DNA of 64,000 bases from JAAYYM01 sp035271065 (GTDB lineage: Bacteria; Bacillota; Clostridia; Lachnospirales; Lachnospiraceae). A model generated the notes under the pieces. It had not been told where the DNA came from, did not search any database, and saw only the letters and a program-made list of their open reading frames with translations. This document shows positions 32,982-42,101 of this stretch, piece after piece. Within the stretch, counting starts at the first letter, position 1. Each line of letters starts with the position of its first letter. The DNA is taken from assembly GCA_035271065.1 (NCBI GenBank), contig DATESB010000121.1, positions 1 to 64,000 on the forward strand, written 5' to 3'. Position numbers and translations under genes: made by a program.

Positions 32982-35309
32982 ATGAATGCTAAATTGTATA
33001 AACTGATGAATTGGGCAAGAATTGAAGCAATTGTATATTCAGAAGAGGATCATCCAAGTGAAATTCTTGGTGCACAGCCGGTGAGCGGAGGTACCTTAAT
33101 TCAGACATTTCAGCCGTATGCGGAGTCTGTATCCGTGAAACTGACAGACGGCAGGTGTATTCCGATGGAAGTAGCTGATGAAGAAGGTTTTTTTGCTGCT
33201 CTTATCAAAGAAAAAACCGGATTTTCATATTGTTATCAAATGAAAACCAAAGACGGTGAATCACTGGAAGTGCCGGAAGTTTATAATTTTGCACCATGTA
33301 TCACAGATAGGGATGCAGAGAAATTCAGCAGCGGCCTTCATTATACTGTATACGAGGTGCTTGGGGCGCATCCGAAACAAATAGATGGTGCGAGTGGTGT
33401 TGCATTTGCCGTATGGGCGCCTAATGCTGTCAGAGTCAGCGTAGTTGGTGACTTTAACAATTGGGACGGACGCATTCATCAAATGAGACGCTTTAAAGAT
33501 TCGGGGATTTTTGAACTTTTTATTCCGGATGTAAAAGCAGGAGATATCTATAAATATGAAATTAAAGTCAAGGGCGGTATGCTTGTCTTAAAATCTGATC
33601 CGTATGCATTTGGTGCGCAGTTACGTCCTGAAAGTGCGTCTGTGGTCAGAGATATCAACACTTATCAGTGGAATGATGAAAAGTGGCTTGGTGCCAGAAA
33701 GAATAAACAGACAGTGAATGGACCTGTGTCGGTATACGAAGTACATTTGGGTTCCTTTATGAGACCAAAAGACGGCAGAGAGTTCTATAATTATCGTGAG
33801 ATTGCCCCACTTTTAACAGAATACGTCAAGGAAATGGGATATACCCATGTAGAGTTGATGCCGATTATGGAGCATCCTTTTGATGCATCATGGGGATATC
33901 AGGTGATTGGTTACTATGCACCAACAAGCCGTTACGGAACACCGGAAGATTTCATGTATTTTATGGACTATTTGCATCAACATGAAATTGGTGTCATTTT
34001 AGATTGGGTTCCGGCACATTTTCCAAGAGATACGTATGGGCTGTCGAATTTCGATGGTACCTGCTTATATGAACATCAAGATCCGCGCCAGGGCTTTCAT
34101 CCGCAATGGGGTACCCTGATTTATAACTATGGCAGGCCACAGGTATGGAATTATTTGATAGCCAATGCACTGTTCTGGGCAAAGAAATATCACGCAGACG
34201 GTATTCGTATGGATGCGGTTGCTTCCATGCTGTATTTGGATTACGGAAAAAGAGACGGCGAATGGATTGCCAATATCTACGGTGGCAATGAGAATTTGGA
34301 AGCAGTTGAAATGATCAAACATTTGAATTCCGTGATGAAGAAGGAAATGAGTGATGTACTGCTAATTGCGGAAGAATCAACTGCATGGCCTATGGTGACA
34401 GGGGATTTGAAAGATGGCGGTTTGGGCTTTGATTATAAGTGGAACATGGGCTGGATGAATGATTTTCTGGGTTATATGCATTATGATTCCTATTTCAGAA
34501 CACATCACTATGGCGAATTAACATTCAGTATGATTTATGCATACAGTGAGCGTTTCATGCTTGTATTTTCACATGACGAAGTGGTGCACGGCAAGGCTAC
34601 CATGATTGGGAAGATGCCGGGTGAGAGAGCACAACAATTTGCTAATCTACGTGCTGCTTATGGATATTTGATGACACATCCCGGTAAGAAACTGATTTTT
34701 ATGGGTCAGGATATTGCGGAATATGATGAGTGGAATGAAGAGCGAAGCGTAGAATGGGATTTGCTGCAATATGATGAGCATAAACAGATGCAGGAATATG
34801 TAAAGACGCTTCTTGCATTATACAAGACACATCCGGCACTGTATCAGGAAGACCATAAAACGGAAGGCTTTGAATGGATTAATAATATTTCGGCAAATGA
34901 GAATGTGGTTGTATATTTGAGAAAGAGCAGTCAAGACGAGGAAGTATTGCTTGTTGTCTGCAATTTCGGTAATATGGAACATGACAATTATAAAATCGGT
35001 GTTCCGGGTAACGGTAAGTATAAAGAAATCTTTAATTCGGATGCAATCTGTTTCGGAGGAACCGGATTTGTCAATCCACGCTTAAAGCAGGCAAAGAAGG
35101 ATGAGTGTGATGACCGTGACTATTCTGTTAAAATCAAACTTGCTCCGCTTTCTGTATGCGTATTCCGTTACACCCGTGAGAATGAAGCACTAAAGGACAA
35201 TCAAAGTGCGTTAGAGAAAACAACAAAACCACAGGGTAAAAAGAGCAAAAAGAGTGGCTTAAAAAAGGAACTCCAAAAGAAGTATGAAAAGGAAGAAAGA
35301 GGCGTGTAA
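32982..35309 (+). CDS. glgB: 1,4-alpha-glucan branching enzyme
   Basis: A 775-residue GH13 enzyme that makes alpha-1,6 branches in glycogen. Order: N1 domain, CBM48 (about 110-200, FAVWAPNAVRVSVVGDFNNWDGR), GH13 barrel, C-terminal beta domain. The catalytic set is intact: nucleophile near Asp411 (GIRMDAV), acid/base near Glu464 (AEEST), third Asp near 532 (SHDEVVHGK). It ends in an unusual lysine-rich tail (about 745-775, KKSKKSGLKKELQKKYEK). Start ATG 32982 is set by GGAGG seven bases upstream. No other glg gene is in the window. mscS starts three bases after its stop. Confidence 0.96.
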   Translation: MNAKLYKLMNWARIEAIVYSEEDHPSEILGAQPVSGGTLIQTFQPYAESVSVKLTDGRCIPMEVADEEGFFAALIKEKTGFSYCYQMKTKDGESLEVPEVYNFAPCITDRDAEKFSSGLHYTVYEVLGAHPKQIDGASGVAFAVWAPNAVRVSVVGDFNNWDGRIHQMRRFKDSGIFELFIPDVKAGDIYKYEIKVKGGMLVLKSDPYAFGAQLRPESASVVRDINTYQWNDEKWLGARKNKQTVNGPVSVYEVHLGSFMRPKDGREFYNYREIAPLLTEYVKEMGYTHVELMPIMEHPFDASWGYQVIGYYAPTSRYGTPEDFMYFMDYLHQHEIGVILDWVPAHFPRDTYGLSNFDGTCLYEHQDPRQGFHPQWGTLIYNYGRPQVWNYLIANALFWAKKYHADGIRMDAVASMLYLDYGKRDGEWIANIYGGNENLEAVEMIKHLNSVMKKEMSDVLLIAEESTAWPMVTGDLKDGGLGFDYKWNMGWMNDFLGYMHYDSYFRTHHYGELTFSMIYAYSERFMLVFSHDEVVHGKATMIGKMPGERAQQFANLRAAYGYLMTHPGKKLIFMGQDIAEYDEWNEERSVEWDLLQYDEHKQMQEYVKTLLALYKTHPALYQEDHKTEGFEWINNISANENVVVYLRKSSQDEEVLLVVCNFGNMEHDNYKIGVPGNGKYKEIFNSDAICFGGTGFVNPRLKQAKKDECDDRDYSVKIKLAPLSVCVFRYTRENEALKDNQSALEKTTKPQGKKSKKSGLKKELQKKYEKEERGV

Positions 35310-35312
35310 TCA

Positions 35313-36170
35313 ATGGAGCAGACAGAGAATATCAATATCGGTGTAATTGAAGCCTTTTTACAGTCCCTTCCCGAAAAACTGTTGAATCTCGGTATCAGAA
35401 CAGTTCTTGCCATATTACTCTTTCTAATCGGGGTACAGTTAATCCGATTGATTCGAAAGATTATCAAGAAGTCACTGAAGAAGGCGGCTGTTGAAATCGG
35501 AAGTATCCAGTTTTTAGATTCCTGTATCAAGACGGTACTCTATATTGTGCTGATTTTGATGATTGGTGCATGGTTTGGGATTGATGCTGCTTCAGTTGTA
35601 GCGGTACTTGGTTCACTTGGACTTACGATTGGTCTTGCAATGCAGGGGAGTCTTGCTAATTTTGCGGGTGGTGTACTTTTGCTGACGACAAAACCATTCA
35701 AAGTCGGCGACTATATCTTAGAAGATACCAATAAGAATGAAGGCTTTGTGACAAGCATTGAATTGTTCTATACACGATTACGTACAGTGGACAACAAAAT
35801 TATTATTATTCCGAACGGAACACTAGCCAACAGTTCTTTGACGAATTTAACCTTTATGGAAGAGCGTATGCTGGATTTGAGAATCGGTATTTCATATCAA
35901 GCTGACATTGCAAAAGCAAAGCAATTAATCAAAGATATTCTGATGAATGAAGATGCCATTCATAAGGATAAAGAGACACAGATATTTGTTGCGGATTTTT
36001 TGGACAGTGCTGTGCAAATTGGTTTCAGAGGATTTGTGGCAACAAAAGATTATTGGACAACACGCTGGGATGTGCTTGAGAAAGTAAAAGAGAGTTTTGA
36101 TCAGAATGGAATAGAAATTCCTTATCAGCAGGTAGATATTCATGTGATAGACAATTTGACGCAGAAATGA
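35313..36170 (+). CDS. mscS: Small-conductance mechanosensitive channel
   Basis: A 285-residue MscS family channel that opens on hypo-osmotic shock. Three hydrophobic segments (about 28-48, 72-90, 95-130) lead to the pore helix GSLGLTIGLAMQGSLANFAGGVLLL, then the beta domain with PFKVGDYI and VDNKIIIIPNGTLANSSLTN. Length equals the E. coli type. It lies three bases after glgB and holds the uppP promoter in its last codons. Its neighbours uppP and the later trk genes also concern envelope and turgor. Confidence 0.93.
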   Translation: MEQTENINIGVIEAFLQSLPEKLLNLGIRTVLAILLFLIGVQLIRLIRKIIKKSLKKAAVEIGSIQFLDSCIKTVLYIVLILMIGAWFGIDAASVVAVLGSLGLTIGLAMQGSLANFAGGVLLLTTKPFKVGDYILEDTNKNEGFVTSIELFYTRLRTVDNKIIIIPNGTLANSSLTNLTFMEERMLDLRIGISYQADIAKAKQLIKDILMNEDAIHKDKETQIFVADFLDSAVQIGFRGFVATKDYWTTRWDVLEKVKESFDQNGIEIPYQQVDIHVIDNLTQK

Positions 36171-36176
36171 TATAAT
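36148..36176 (+). promoter_or_regulatory. uppP promoter at the end of mscS
   Basis: TAGACA (36148-36153), 17-base spacer ending TGA, TATAAT (36171-36176). Start codon 36212 is preceded by GGGAGG. Confidence 0.6.
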
Positions 36177-36211
36177 GTTTTTTGGTGTAATGATATATTG
36201 GGAGGCTTACG

Positions 36212-37087
36212 ATGTCGTTTTTTCAAGCAATTTTACTCGGAATTCTACAAGGGTTAACAGAATTTTTGCCGGTCAGCAGTTCCGGGCATCTGGTGATATT
36301 CAAAAACCTGTTACATATTCAGTTGGATACAGGGATGCTGTATGATGTTTTATTACATGTAGCAACCTTGATAGCAATTTGTGCGGTTTTTTTCAAAGAT
36401 GTTGTAAAATTGATTGTTGAATTTATCTTGATAGTAATTGATGTCTTTAAGAATATTGGTATTATGTTCAGCAAACTTGCCGGACGGGATGTAGAGTATA
36501 TTCATTTGACTCACAATTCCTATCGTAAGTTTGTGGTATTGATTATTGTATCAACCATTCCAACCGGAATTATCGGTTATTTGATGCAGGATGTAGTTGA
36601 GACAGCAGGGATTGCTTTGCTGGTACCGGGCGTATGTTTGATGATTACAGGTGGTATTCTCTTAGTTGCCGATGCAACAAAGACAGGACGTAAGAAGCCC
36701 AAAGATGCTACATATTTTGATGCATTTACAATCGGTATGGCACAGAGTGTTGCAACACTTCCCGGATTATCACGTTCAGGAACAACAATTACAGCGTGTC
36801 TTTTATGTGGATTTGACCGTAGATTTGCAGTTAAGTATTCATTTATTATGTCGATACCGGCCATTCTGGGTGCAATGATATTGCAACTGGGTGATGTGGC
36901 GAATGTATCATTAAGCGCAGGTGAAATTGCAGGCTATATTGTGGGAATGATTGTAGCTGCAGTAGTTGGTTTTATATGTATCAAAATTATGATGGCAATT
37001 GTACAAAGCAAAAAATTTAAGGGGTTTGCTTTTTATTGCTTGGCCATAGGAGCCATATCTGTAATTGGTTATCTGGTCATGTTATAA
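36212..37087 (+). CDS. uppP: Undecaprenyl-diphosphatase
   Basis: A 291-residue polytopic membrane phosphatase (BacA family) that recycles the undecaprenyl carrier of cell-wall synthesis and gives bacitracin tolerance. Family motifs: GLTEFLPVSSSGHLVIF near the N-terminus (catalytic Glu and Ser/His) and LPGLSRSGTTITACL in the middle (catalytic Arg). About eight helices are visible. It has its own promoter at the 3' end of mscS and precedes ftsK by 33 bases. Confidence 0.95.
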   Translation: MSFFQAILLGILQGLTEFLPVSSSGHLVIFKNLLHIQLDTGMLYDVLLHVATLIAICAVFFKDVVKLIVEFILIVIDVFKNIGIMFSKLAGRDVEYIHLTHNSYRKFVVLIIVSTIPTGIIGYLMQDVVETAGIALLVPGVCLMITGGILLVADATKTGRKKPKDATYFDAFTIGMAQSVATLPGLSRSGTTITACLLCGFDRRFAVKYSFIMSIPAILGAMILQLGDVANVSLSAGEIAGYIVGMIVAAVVGFICIKIMMAIVQSKKFKGFAFYCLAIGAISVIGYLVML

Positions 37088-37120
37088 TTTTAAGTGCTGA
37101 AAATCGGGGAGGATTTGTGA

Positions 37121-39568
37121 ATGGCACCGAGTTCAAAAGGGAGAAAAAGCAGTTCTAAAAAGAAGGGTAATCAAAAAAACGATAACGGATTGCAGGATGA
37201 AATTATTTTATTATTTGTCCTTGCGATATCCGTTTTAATGTTGTTAAGCAATTTTGGCTTAATTCATGCCGGATTCGGTGATGCCGTTGCCGGAGTGATG
37301 TTTGGTCTGTTCGGTGTTATGTCCTATCTTGCACCGATTATTTTATTTGTAGTAACAGCCTTTCTGATTTCCAATAAAGAAAATAAAATAGCAGTTATGA
37401 AGGCAGTGTCAGGAGTTGTACTGTTTATTACATTATGCGCGTTTACACAATTATTGTTTGGAGAAAATGAGACGGTATCTGCAATCAAGGAATTCTATAC
37501 GTTATCTTCTGCAAATCGTGAGGGTGGCGGGATTGTCGGCGGTGCGGTTTCATGGATGCTAGTTCAGACAATTGATGTGCTGGGGACCTATGTTGTATTG
37601 ATTGTTTTGGTCATTGTATGTGTTGTTTTGATTACAGAGCGTTCCTTCTTTGGTGGGGTAAAAAAGAGCAGTGAGACGATTTATCATACAGCAAAAGACG
37701 ATGTACAAAGAAGAAAAGAAATCAAAGCAGAACGTGCACGACAAAGAGAAGAGGCACGGAAGAATGCGCCTGAACCTGTTGAACTTGAGCATGTGCCGAG
37801 AAGGAATAAAAAGGTTGCCGGTGTGATGTTAGATACCACATTAGCAGCTGCTGAGGATCATAAAGAGATTGAAGATATCCACGAAGTTACAATATCGGAG
37901 GATGAATTTGCACATATTAATATTCGTACTTCGCATTCGATAGAACAGGTATCCGAGGAAGAAATTCCGGCAGAAAAAGAGTCGAGCACAGAGGAAGCCG
38001 AGCCGGTGAAAAGAACGGTATCGAAAGCAAAAGAGAGACTAACCGAAAAGGAACTTGATATTACAAAAGATGTTGAAAAAGGCTCATCCGATGTTGGAAG
38101 TGCTTATGTATTTCCGAGTATCAATTTATTAAAGAGAGGCACCAAGAAGGGTACAGGAGATACGGAGAAACAATTAAAAGAGACGGCAAAGAAACTTCAA
38201 ATGACATTGAAGAATTTTGGTGTGAATGTAACGGTTACGGACATCAGCCAGGGACCGACGGTAACCAGATATGAAATGCAGCCGGAACAGGGCGTTAAGG
38301 TAAGTAAAATTGTTGGCCTGACCGACGATATTAAGTTAAACCTTGCAGCAACAGATATCAGAATAGAAGCTCCAATACCCGGAAAAGCAGCTGTTGGTAT
38401 TGAAGTACCAAATAAAGAAAACTCAGCCGTCATGTTTAGAGACCTAGTTGAATCAAAGGAATATGAAGAGTTTAAGGGGAATCTGGTCTTTGCAGTCGGC
38501 AAGGATATCAGTGGCAAGACCGTAGTAACGGATATTGCAAAGATGCCCCATTTATTGATTGCAGGAGCAACCGGTTCCGGTAAATCAGTTTGTATCAATA
38601 CTTTAATTATGAGTTTGATTTATAAGGCACATCCGGATGATGTAAAGCTCATTATGATTGATCCGAAGGTTGTGGAATTAAGTGTATATAACAACATTCC
38701 GCATCTGATGATACCCGTGGTAACAGATCCGAAAAAGGCGGCAGCTGCATTACATTGGGGCGTGTCTGAAATGACGGAACGTTATCAGAAGTTTGCGGAC
38801 TTAAATGTACGTGACTTGAAGGGATACAATAAGAAAGTTTCTGAACTGCGTGGTGTACCGGAGGATGAGAAACCAAAGCCGATGCCACAGGTAGTGATTA
38901 TAGTTGATGAGTTGGCGGATCTGATGATGGTAGCACCAAACGAAGTGGAAGAGTCCATTTGTCGTTTGGCACAGTTGGCAAGAGCGGCAGGGATTCATTT
39001 GATTCTTGCAACGCAAAGACCTTCTGTTGATGTCATTACCGGCTTAATCAAAGCAAATATGCCAAGTAGAATTGCATTCAGTGTTTCAAGTGGTGTGGAT
39101 TCCAGAACGATACTTGATATGAATGGTGCGGAAAAACTGTTGGGTAAGGGTGATATGTTATTTTATCCACAAGGATATTCAAAGCCTGCACGTATTCAGG
39201 GCGCTTTTATTTCAGACCAAGAGGTATCTGATGTTGTAAGCTTTTTGACCAAGCATTCCGGCGGACAGAATTACAGTTCGGAGGTTGTGGAAAAAATAGC
39301 ACAGGCAGGTACTTCAGCAGGTGGTGCGGCAGATAATGGAAGTTCCTCTGACAGAGATGCATATTTTATGGATGCAGCCAGATTTATCATAGAAAAGGAC
39401 AAGGCATCCATTGGAATGTTGCAAAGGGTGTTTAAGATAGGATTTAACCGTGCTGCTCGTATTATGGACCAGCTTGCGGATGCGGGTGTTGTGGGTGAAG
39501 AAGAAGGTACGAAACCGAGAAAAGTATTGATGACAATGGAACAATTCGAAGCGGAGGACATGGAATGA
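37121..39568 (+). CDS. ftsK: DNA translocase FtsK/SpoIIIE
   Basis: An 815-residue DNA pump. Four hydrophobic helices (about residues 25-170) anchor it at the septum; a charged linker (about 185-330) follows; then the alpha/beta motor with Walker A GATGSGKS (about 487-494) and Walker B VVIIVDELADLMM; then the winged-helix gamma domain (about 750-815, GMLQRVFKIGFNRAARIMDQL) that reads KOPS/SRS sites. In spore formers this family also packs the chromosome into the forespore. It overlaps fhs by four bases (ATGA). Confidence 0.95.
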   Translation: MAPSSKGRKSSSKKKGNQKNDNGLQDEIILLFVLAISVLMLLSNFGLIHAGFGDAVAGVMFGLFGVMSYLAPIILFVVTAFLISNKENKIAVMKAVSGVVLFITLCAFTQLLFGENETVSAIKEFYTLSSANREGGGIVGGAVSWMLVQTIDVLGTYVVLIVLVIVCVVLITERSFFGGVKKSSETIYHTAKDDVQRRKEIKAERARQREEARKNAPEPVELEHVPRRNKKVAGVMLDTTLAAAEDHKEIEDIHEVTISEDEFAHINIRTSHSIEQVSEEEIPAEKESSTEEAEPVKRTVSKAKERLTEKELDITKDVEKGSSDVGSAYVFPSINLLKRGTKKGTGDTEKQLKETAKKLQMTLKNFGVNVTVTDISQGPTVTRYEMQPEQGVKVSKIVGLTDDIKLNLAATDIRIEAPIPGKAAVGIEVPNKENSAVMFRDLVESKEYEEFKGNLVFAVGKDISGKTVVTDIAKMPHLLIAGATGSGKSVCINTLIMSLIYKAHPDDVKLIMIDPKVVELSVYNNIPHLMIPVVTDPKKAAAALHWGVSEMTERYQKFADLNVRDLKGYNKKVSELRGVPEDEKPKPMPQVVIIVDELADLMMVAPNEVEESICRLAQLARAAGIHLILATQRPSVDVITGLIKANMPSRIAFSVSSGVDSRTILDMNGAEKLLGKGDMLFYPQGYSKPARIQGAFISDQEVSDVVSFLTKHSGGQNYSSEVVEKIAQAGTSAGGAADNGSSSDRDAYFMDAARFIIEKDKASIGMLQRVFKIGFNRAARIMDQLADAGVVGEEEGTKPRKVLMTMEQFEAEDME

Positions 39569-41235
39569 AGACAGATATAGAAATAGCACAGCAGGCCAAG
39601 TTGTTACCCATCAAAGAAGTTGCGGCATCCCTTGCGATTCAAGAGGATGATTTAGAACTGTACGGAAAGTATAAGGCAAAACTGTCAGAAGAATATTTGA
39701 CCAAAATAGAAGGTAATCCGGACGGAAAACTAATTCTGGTTACGGCAATCAATCCAACTCCGGCAGGGGAAGGTAAAACAACAACAAGTATTGGATTGGC
39801 ACAGGCTTTTGCAAAACTTGATAAAAAGGCCATGCTGGCACTCAGAGAACCGTCTTTGGGTCCTTGTTTCGGCATTAAAGGCGGAGCTGCAGGCGGTGGC
39901 AATGCACAGGTTGTTCCGATGGAAGAATTGAACCTGCATTTCACCGGAGATTTTCATGCAATTACAACAGCCAACAATCTTTTGGCAGCTTTATTGGACA
40001 ATCATATTCAACAGGGAAATGAGAAACAAATTGATACAAGAAGTGTGGTATGGAAGAGATGCTTGGATATCAATGACAGAGTCCTTCGTAATGTTACCGT
40101 AGGACTTGGCAGTAAGACAGACGGATTTGTCAGAGAAGATCATTTTGTAATTACGGTTGCATCTGAAATCATGGCGGTATTGTGTCTGTCAAAGGATATG
40201 CAGGATTTAAAGCAAAGGCTTGGTCGTATTGTTGTAGCATATAATTATGACGGTCAGCCGGTTACAGCAGCAGATATCAAAGCAGTTGGTTCTATGGCGG
40301 CTTTATTAAAGGATGCAATGAAACCAAACCTGATTCAGACGTTGGAACATACACCTGCCCTGGTGCATGGTGGACCTTTTGCCAACATTGCACATGGCTG
40401 TAACAGTATCCGTGCTACAAAGGCAGCACTTAAAATGGCAGATTATTGTATTACAGAGGCGGGTTTTGGCGCAGACCTTGGTGCAGAGAAATTCTTTGAT
40501 ATCAAATGCCGTATGGCAGGTCTTACACCGGATGCCGTTGTTTTGGTTGCAACTGTGCGTGCGCTGAAGTATAATGGCGGGGTGCCTAAGGGTGAATTGT
40601 CAACAGAGAATATAGAGGCTTTAAAAGCAGGCATTGTTAATTTGGAAAAGCATATTGAGAATTTGCAGAAGTTCAATGTTCCGGTTGTTGTTACCCTGAA
40701 TTCATTTGTGACGGACACAGAAGCTGAAGTGAATTATATCAGACAGTTCTGTGAAGAGAGGCATTGTGAGTTTGCGCTTTCCGAGGTGTGGGAGCATGGC
40801 GGCGAGGGTGGAATTGCACTTGCTAAGAAGGTAATAGAGACGATTGAGACAAAGAAAAGTGCATTCAAGCCGATTTATGAACTGGACTTATCTTTGAAGG
40901 ATAAAATAGAGACAATTGCAAAAGAAATCTATGGCGCAGATGGTGTAACCTATGCGGCAAGCGTTGAAAAGGAACTGGCACGTATAGAGAAACTTGGCTT
41001 TGGAAAATTGCCTGTTTGTATGGCCAAAACACAGTATTCGTTGTCTGACGATGCTGAAAAACTTGGCAGACCGAAGAATTTTGAAATCAATGTCAGAGAA
41101 GTATATGTTTCCGCCGGGGCAGGATTTATTGTTGCGATTACAGGTACGGTTATGACTATGCCGGGACTTCCGAAGCAACCGGCAGCATATAATATAGATG
41201 TAAATGAAGCAGGAATGATTACAGGATTGTTTTAG
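39565..41235 (+). CDS. fhs: Formate-tetrahydrofolate ligase
   Basis: A 556-residue enzyme making 10-formyl-THF from formate, ATP and THF. The P-loop is TPAGEGKTTTSIGLAQAF (about residues 67-84); other signatures are FTGDFHAITTANNLLAALLDNH and EAGFGADLGAEKFFDIKCR. It overlaps ftsK by four bases and precedes folD by 14 bases. Together with FolD it supplies one-carbon units, including the cofactor of the AICAR formyltransferase upstream; an acetogenic role is possible but no other Wood-Ljungdahl gene is visible. Confidence 0.97.
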   Translation: MKTDIEIAQQAKLLPIKEVAASLAIQEDDLELYGKYKAKLSEEYLTKIEGNPDGKLILVTAINPTPAGEGKTTTSIGLAQAFAKLDKKAMLALREPSLGPCFGIKGGAAGGGNAQVVPMEELNLHFTGDFHAITTANNLLAALLDNHIQQGNEKQIDTRSVVWKRCLDINDRVLRNVTVGLGSKTDGFVREDHFVITVASEIMAVLCLSKDMQDLKQRLGRIVVAYNYDGQPVTAADIKAVGSMAALLKDAMKPNLIQTLEHTPALVHGGPFANIAHGCNSIRATKAALKMADYCITEAGFGADLGAEKFFDIKCRMAGLTPDAVVLVATVRALKYNGGVPKGELSTENIEALKAGIVNLEKHIENLQKFNVPVVVTLNSFVTDTEAEVNYIRQFCEERHCEFALSEVWEHGGEGGIALAKKVIETIETKKSAFKPIYELDLSLKDKIETIAKEIYGADGVTYAASVEKELARIEKLGFGKLPVCMAKTQYSLSDDAEKLGRPKNFEINVREVYVSAGAGFIVAITGTVMTMPGLPKQPAAYNIDVNEAGMITGLF

Positions 41236-41249
41236 AAAGGATTGCAGAA

Positions 41250-42092
41250 ATGACACAGATAATTGACGGAAAGATAATTTCATCACAGATTAAGGATGAA
41301 TTAAAACTTAAGACAGCGCAACTGAAAGAGCAGGGGATTGAGATACAACTTGCAGTGATTCAGGTGGGAAACGACCCTGCATCTACAGTTTATGTCGGCA
41401 ATAAGAAAAAGGCTTGCGAATACATAGGAATCAAATCATTGGCATATGAATTGCCGGAAGAGACAACCGAAGATGCGTTGATAGAATTGGTTGAGAAGTT
41501 AAATCAGGATGATGCAGTTAACGGAATTCTGGTGCAACTGCCTTTGCCGAAGCATATCAGTGAAGATAAAATCATACAGACAATATCTCCATTAAAGGAT
41601 GTGGATGGTTTTCATCCGGTATCAGTTGGAAATCTGTGTATTGGTCAGCCGGGATTTATTTCCTGCACACCGGCCGGCATTATCCAGTTATTAAAACGTT
41701 CAGGAGTTGAAATTGCAGGTAAGGAATGTGTGATCATCGGAAGAAGCAATATTGTAGGAAAACCGATGGCGATGTTGATGTTACGCGAAAATGCAACTGT
41801 CACTGTGACGCATTCTAAGACAAAAGATTTAAAGATGGTGGCAAAGAGAGCTGACATTTTAATTGTTGCAATCGGAAAGCCCAAAATGATTACAAGTGAA
41901 TATATCAAAGAAGGTGCAGTTGTGATTGATGTCGGTATTCACAGAGACGATAACAATAAACTTTGCGGTGACGTTGATTATGAGAGCGTTGCACCTTTGT
42001 GTAGTGCAATTACGCCGGTACCCGGTGGTGTTGGCCCTATGACAATTGCAATGTTGATGAATAACTGTGTAGAAGCAATTCAGAAGAAATGA
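41250..42092 (+). CDS. folD: Bifunctional methylene-THF dehydrogenase / methenyl-THF cyclohydrolase
   Basis: A 280-residue enzyme interconverting methylene-, methenyl- and 10-formyl-THF. Motifs: YVGNKKKACEYIGI with the catalytic Lys, VNGILVQLPLPKHI, the NADP loop IGRSNIVGKPMAMLM, and the C-terminal TPVPGGVGPMTIAMLM. Normal length. GAAAGGA precedes the ATG. It directly follows fhs, and a zinc-ribbon membrane protein starts 9 bases after it. Confidence 0.97.
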   Translation: MTQIIDGKIISSQIKDELKLKTAQLKEQGIEIQLAVIQVGNDPASTVYVGNKKKACEYIGIKSLAYELPEETTEDALIELVEKLNQDDAVNGILVQLPLPKHISEDKIIQTISPLKDVDGFHPVSVGNLCIGQPGFISCTPAGIIQLLKRSGVEIAGKECVIIGRSNIVGKPMAMLMLRENATVTVTHSKTKDLKMVAKRADILIVAIGKPKMITSEYIKEGAVVIDVGIHRDDNNKLCGDVDYESVAPLCSAITPVPGGVGPMTIAMLMNNCVEAIQKK

Positions 42093-42101
42093 GAATAAAC
42101 C

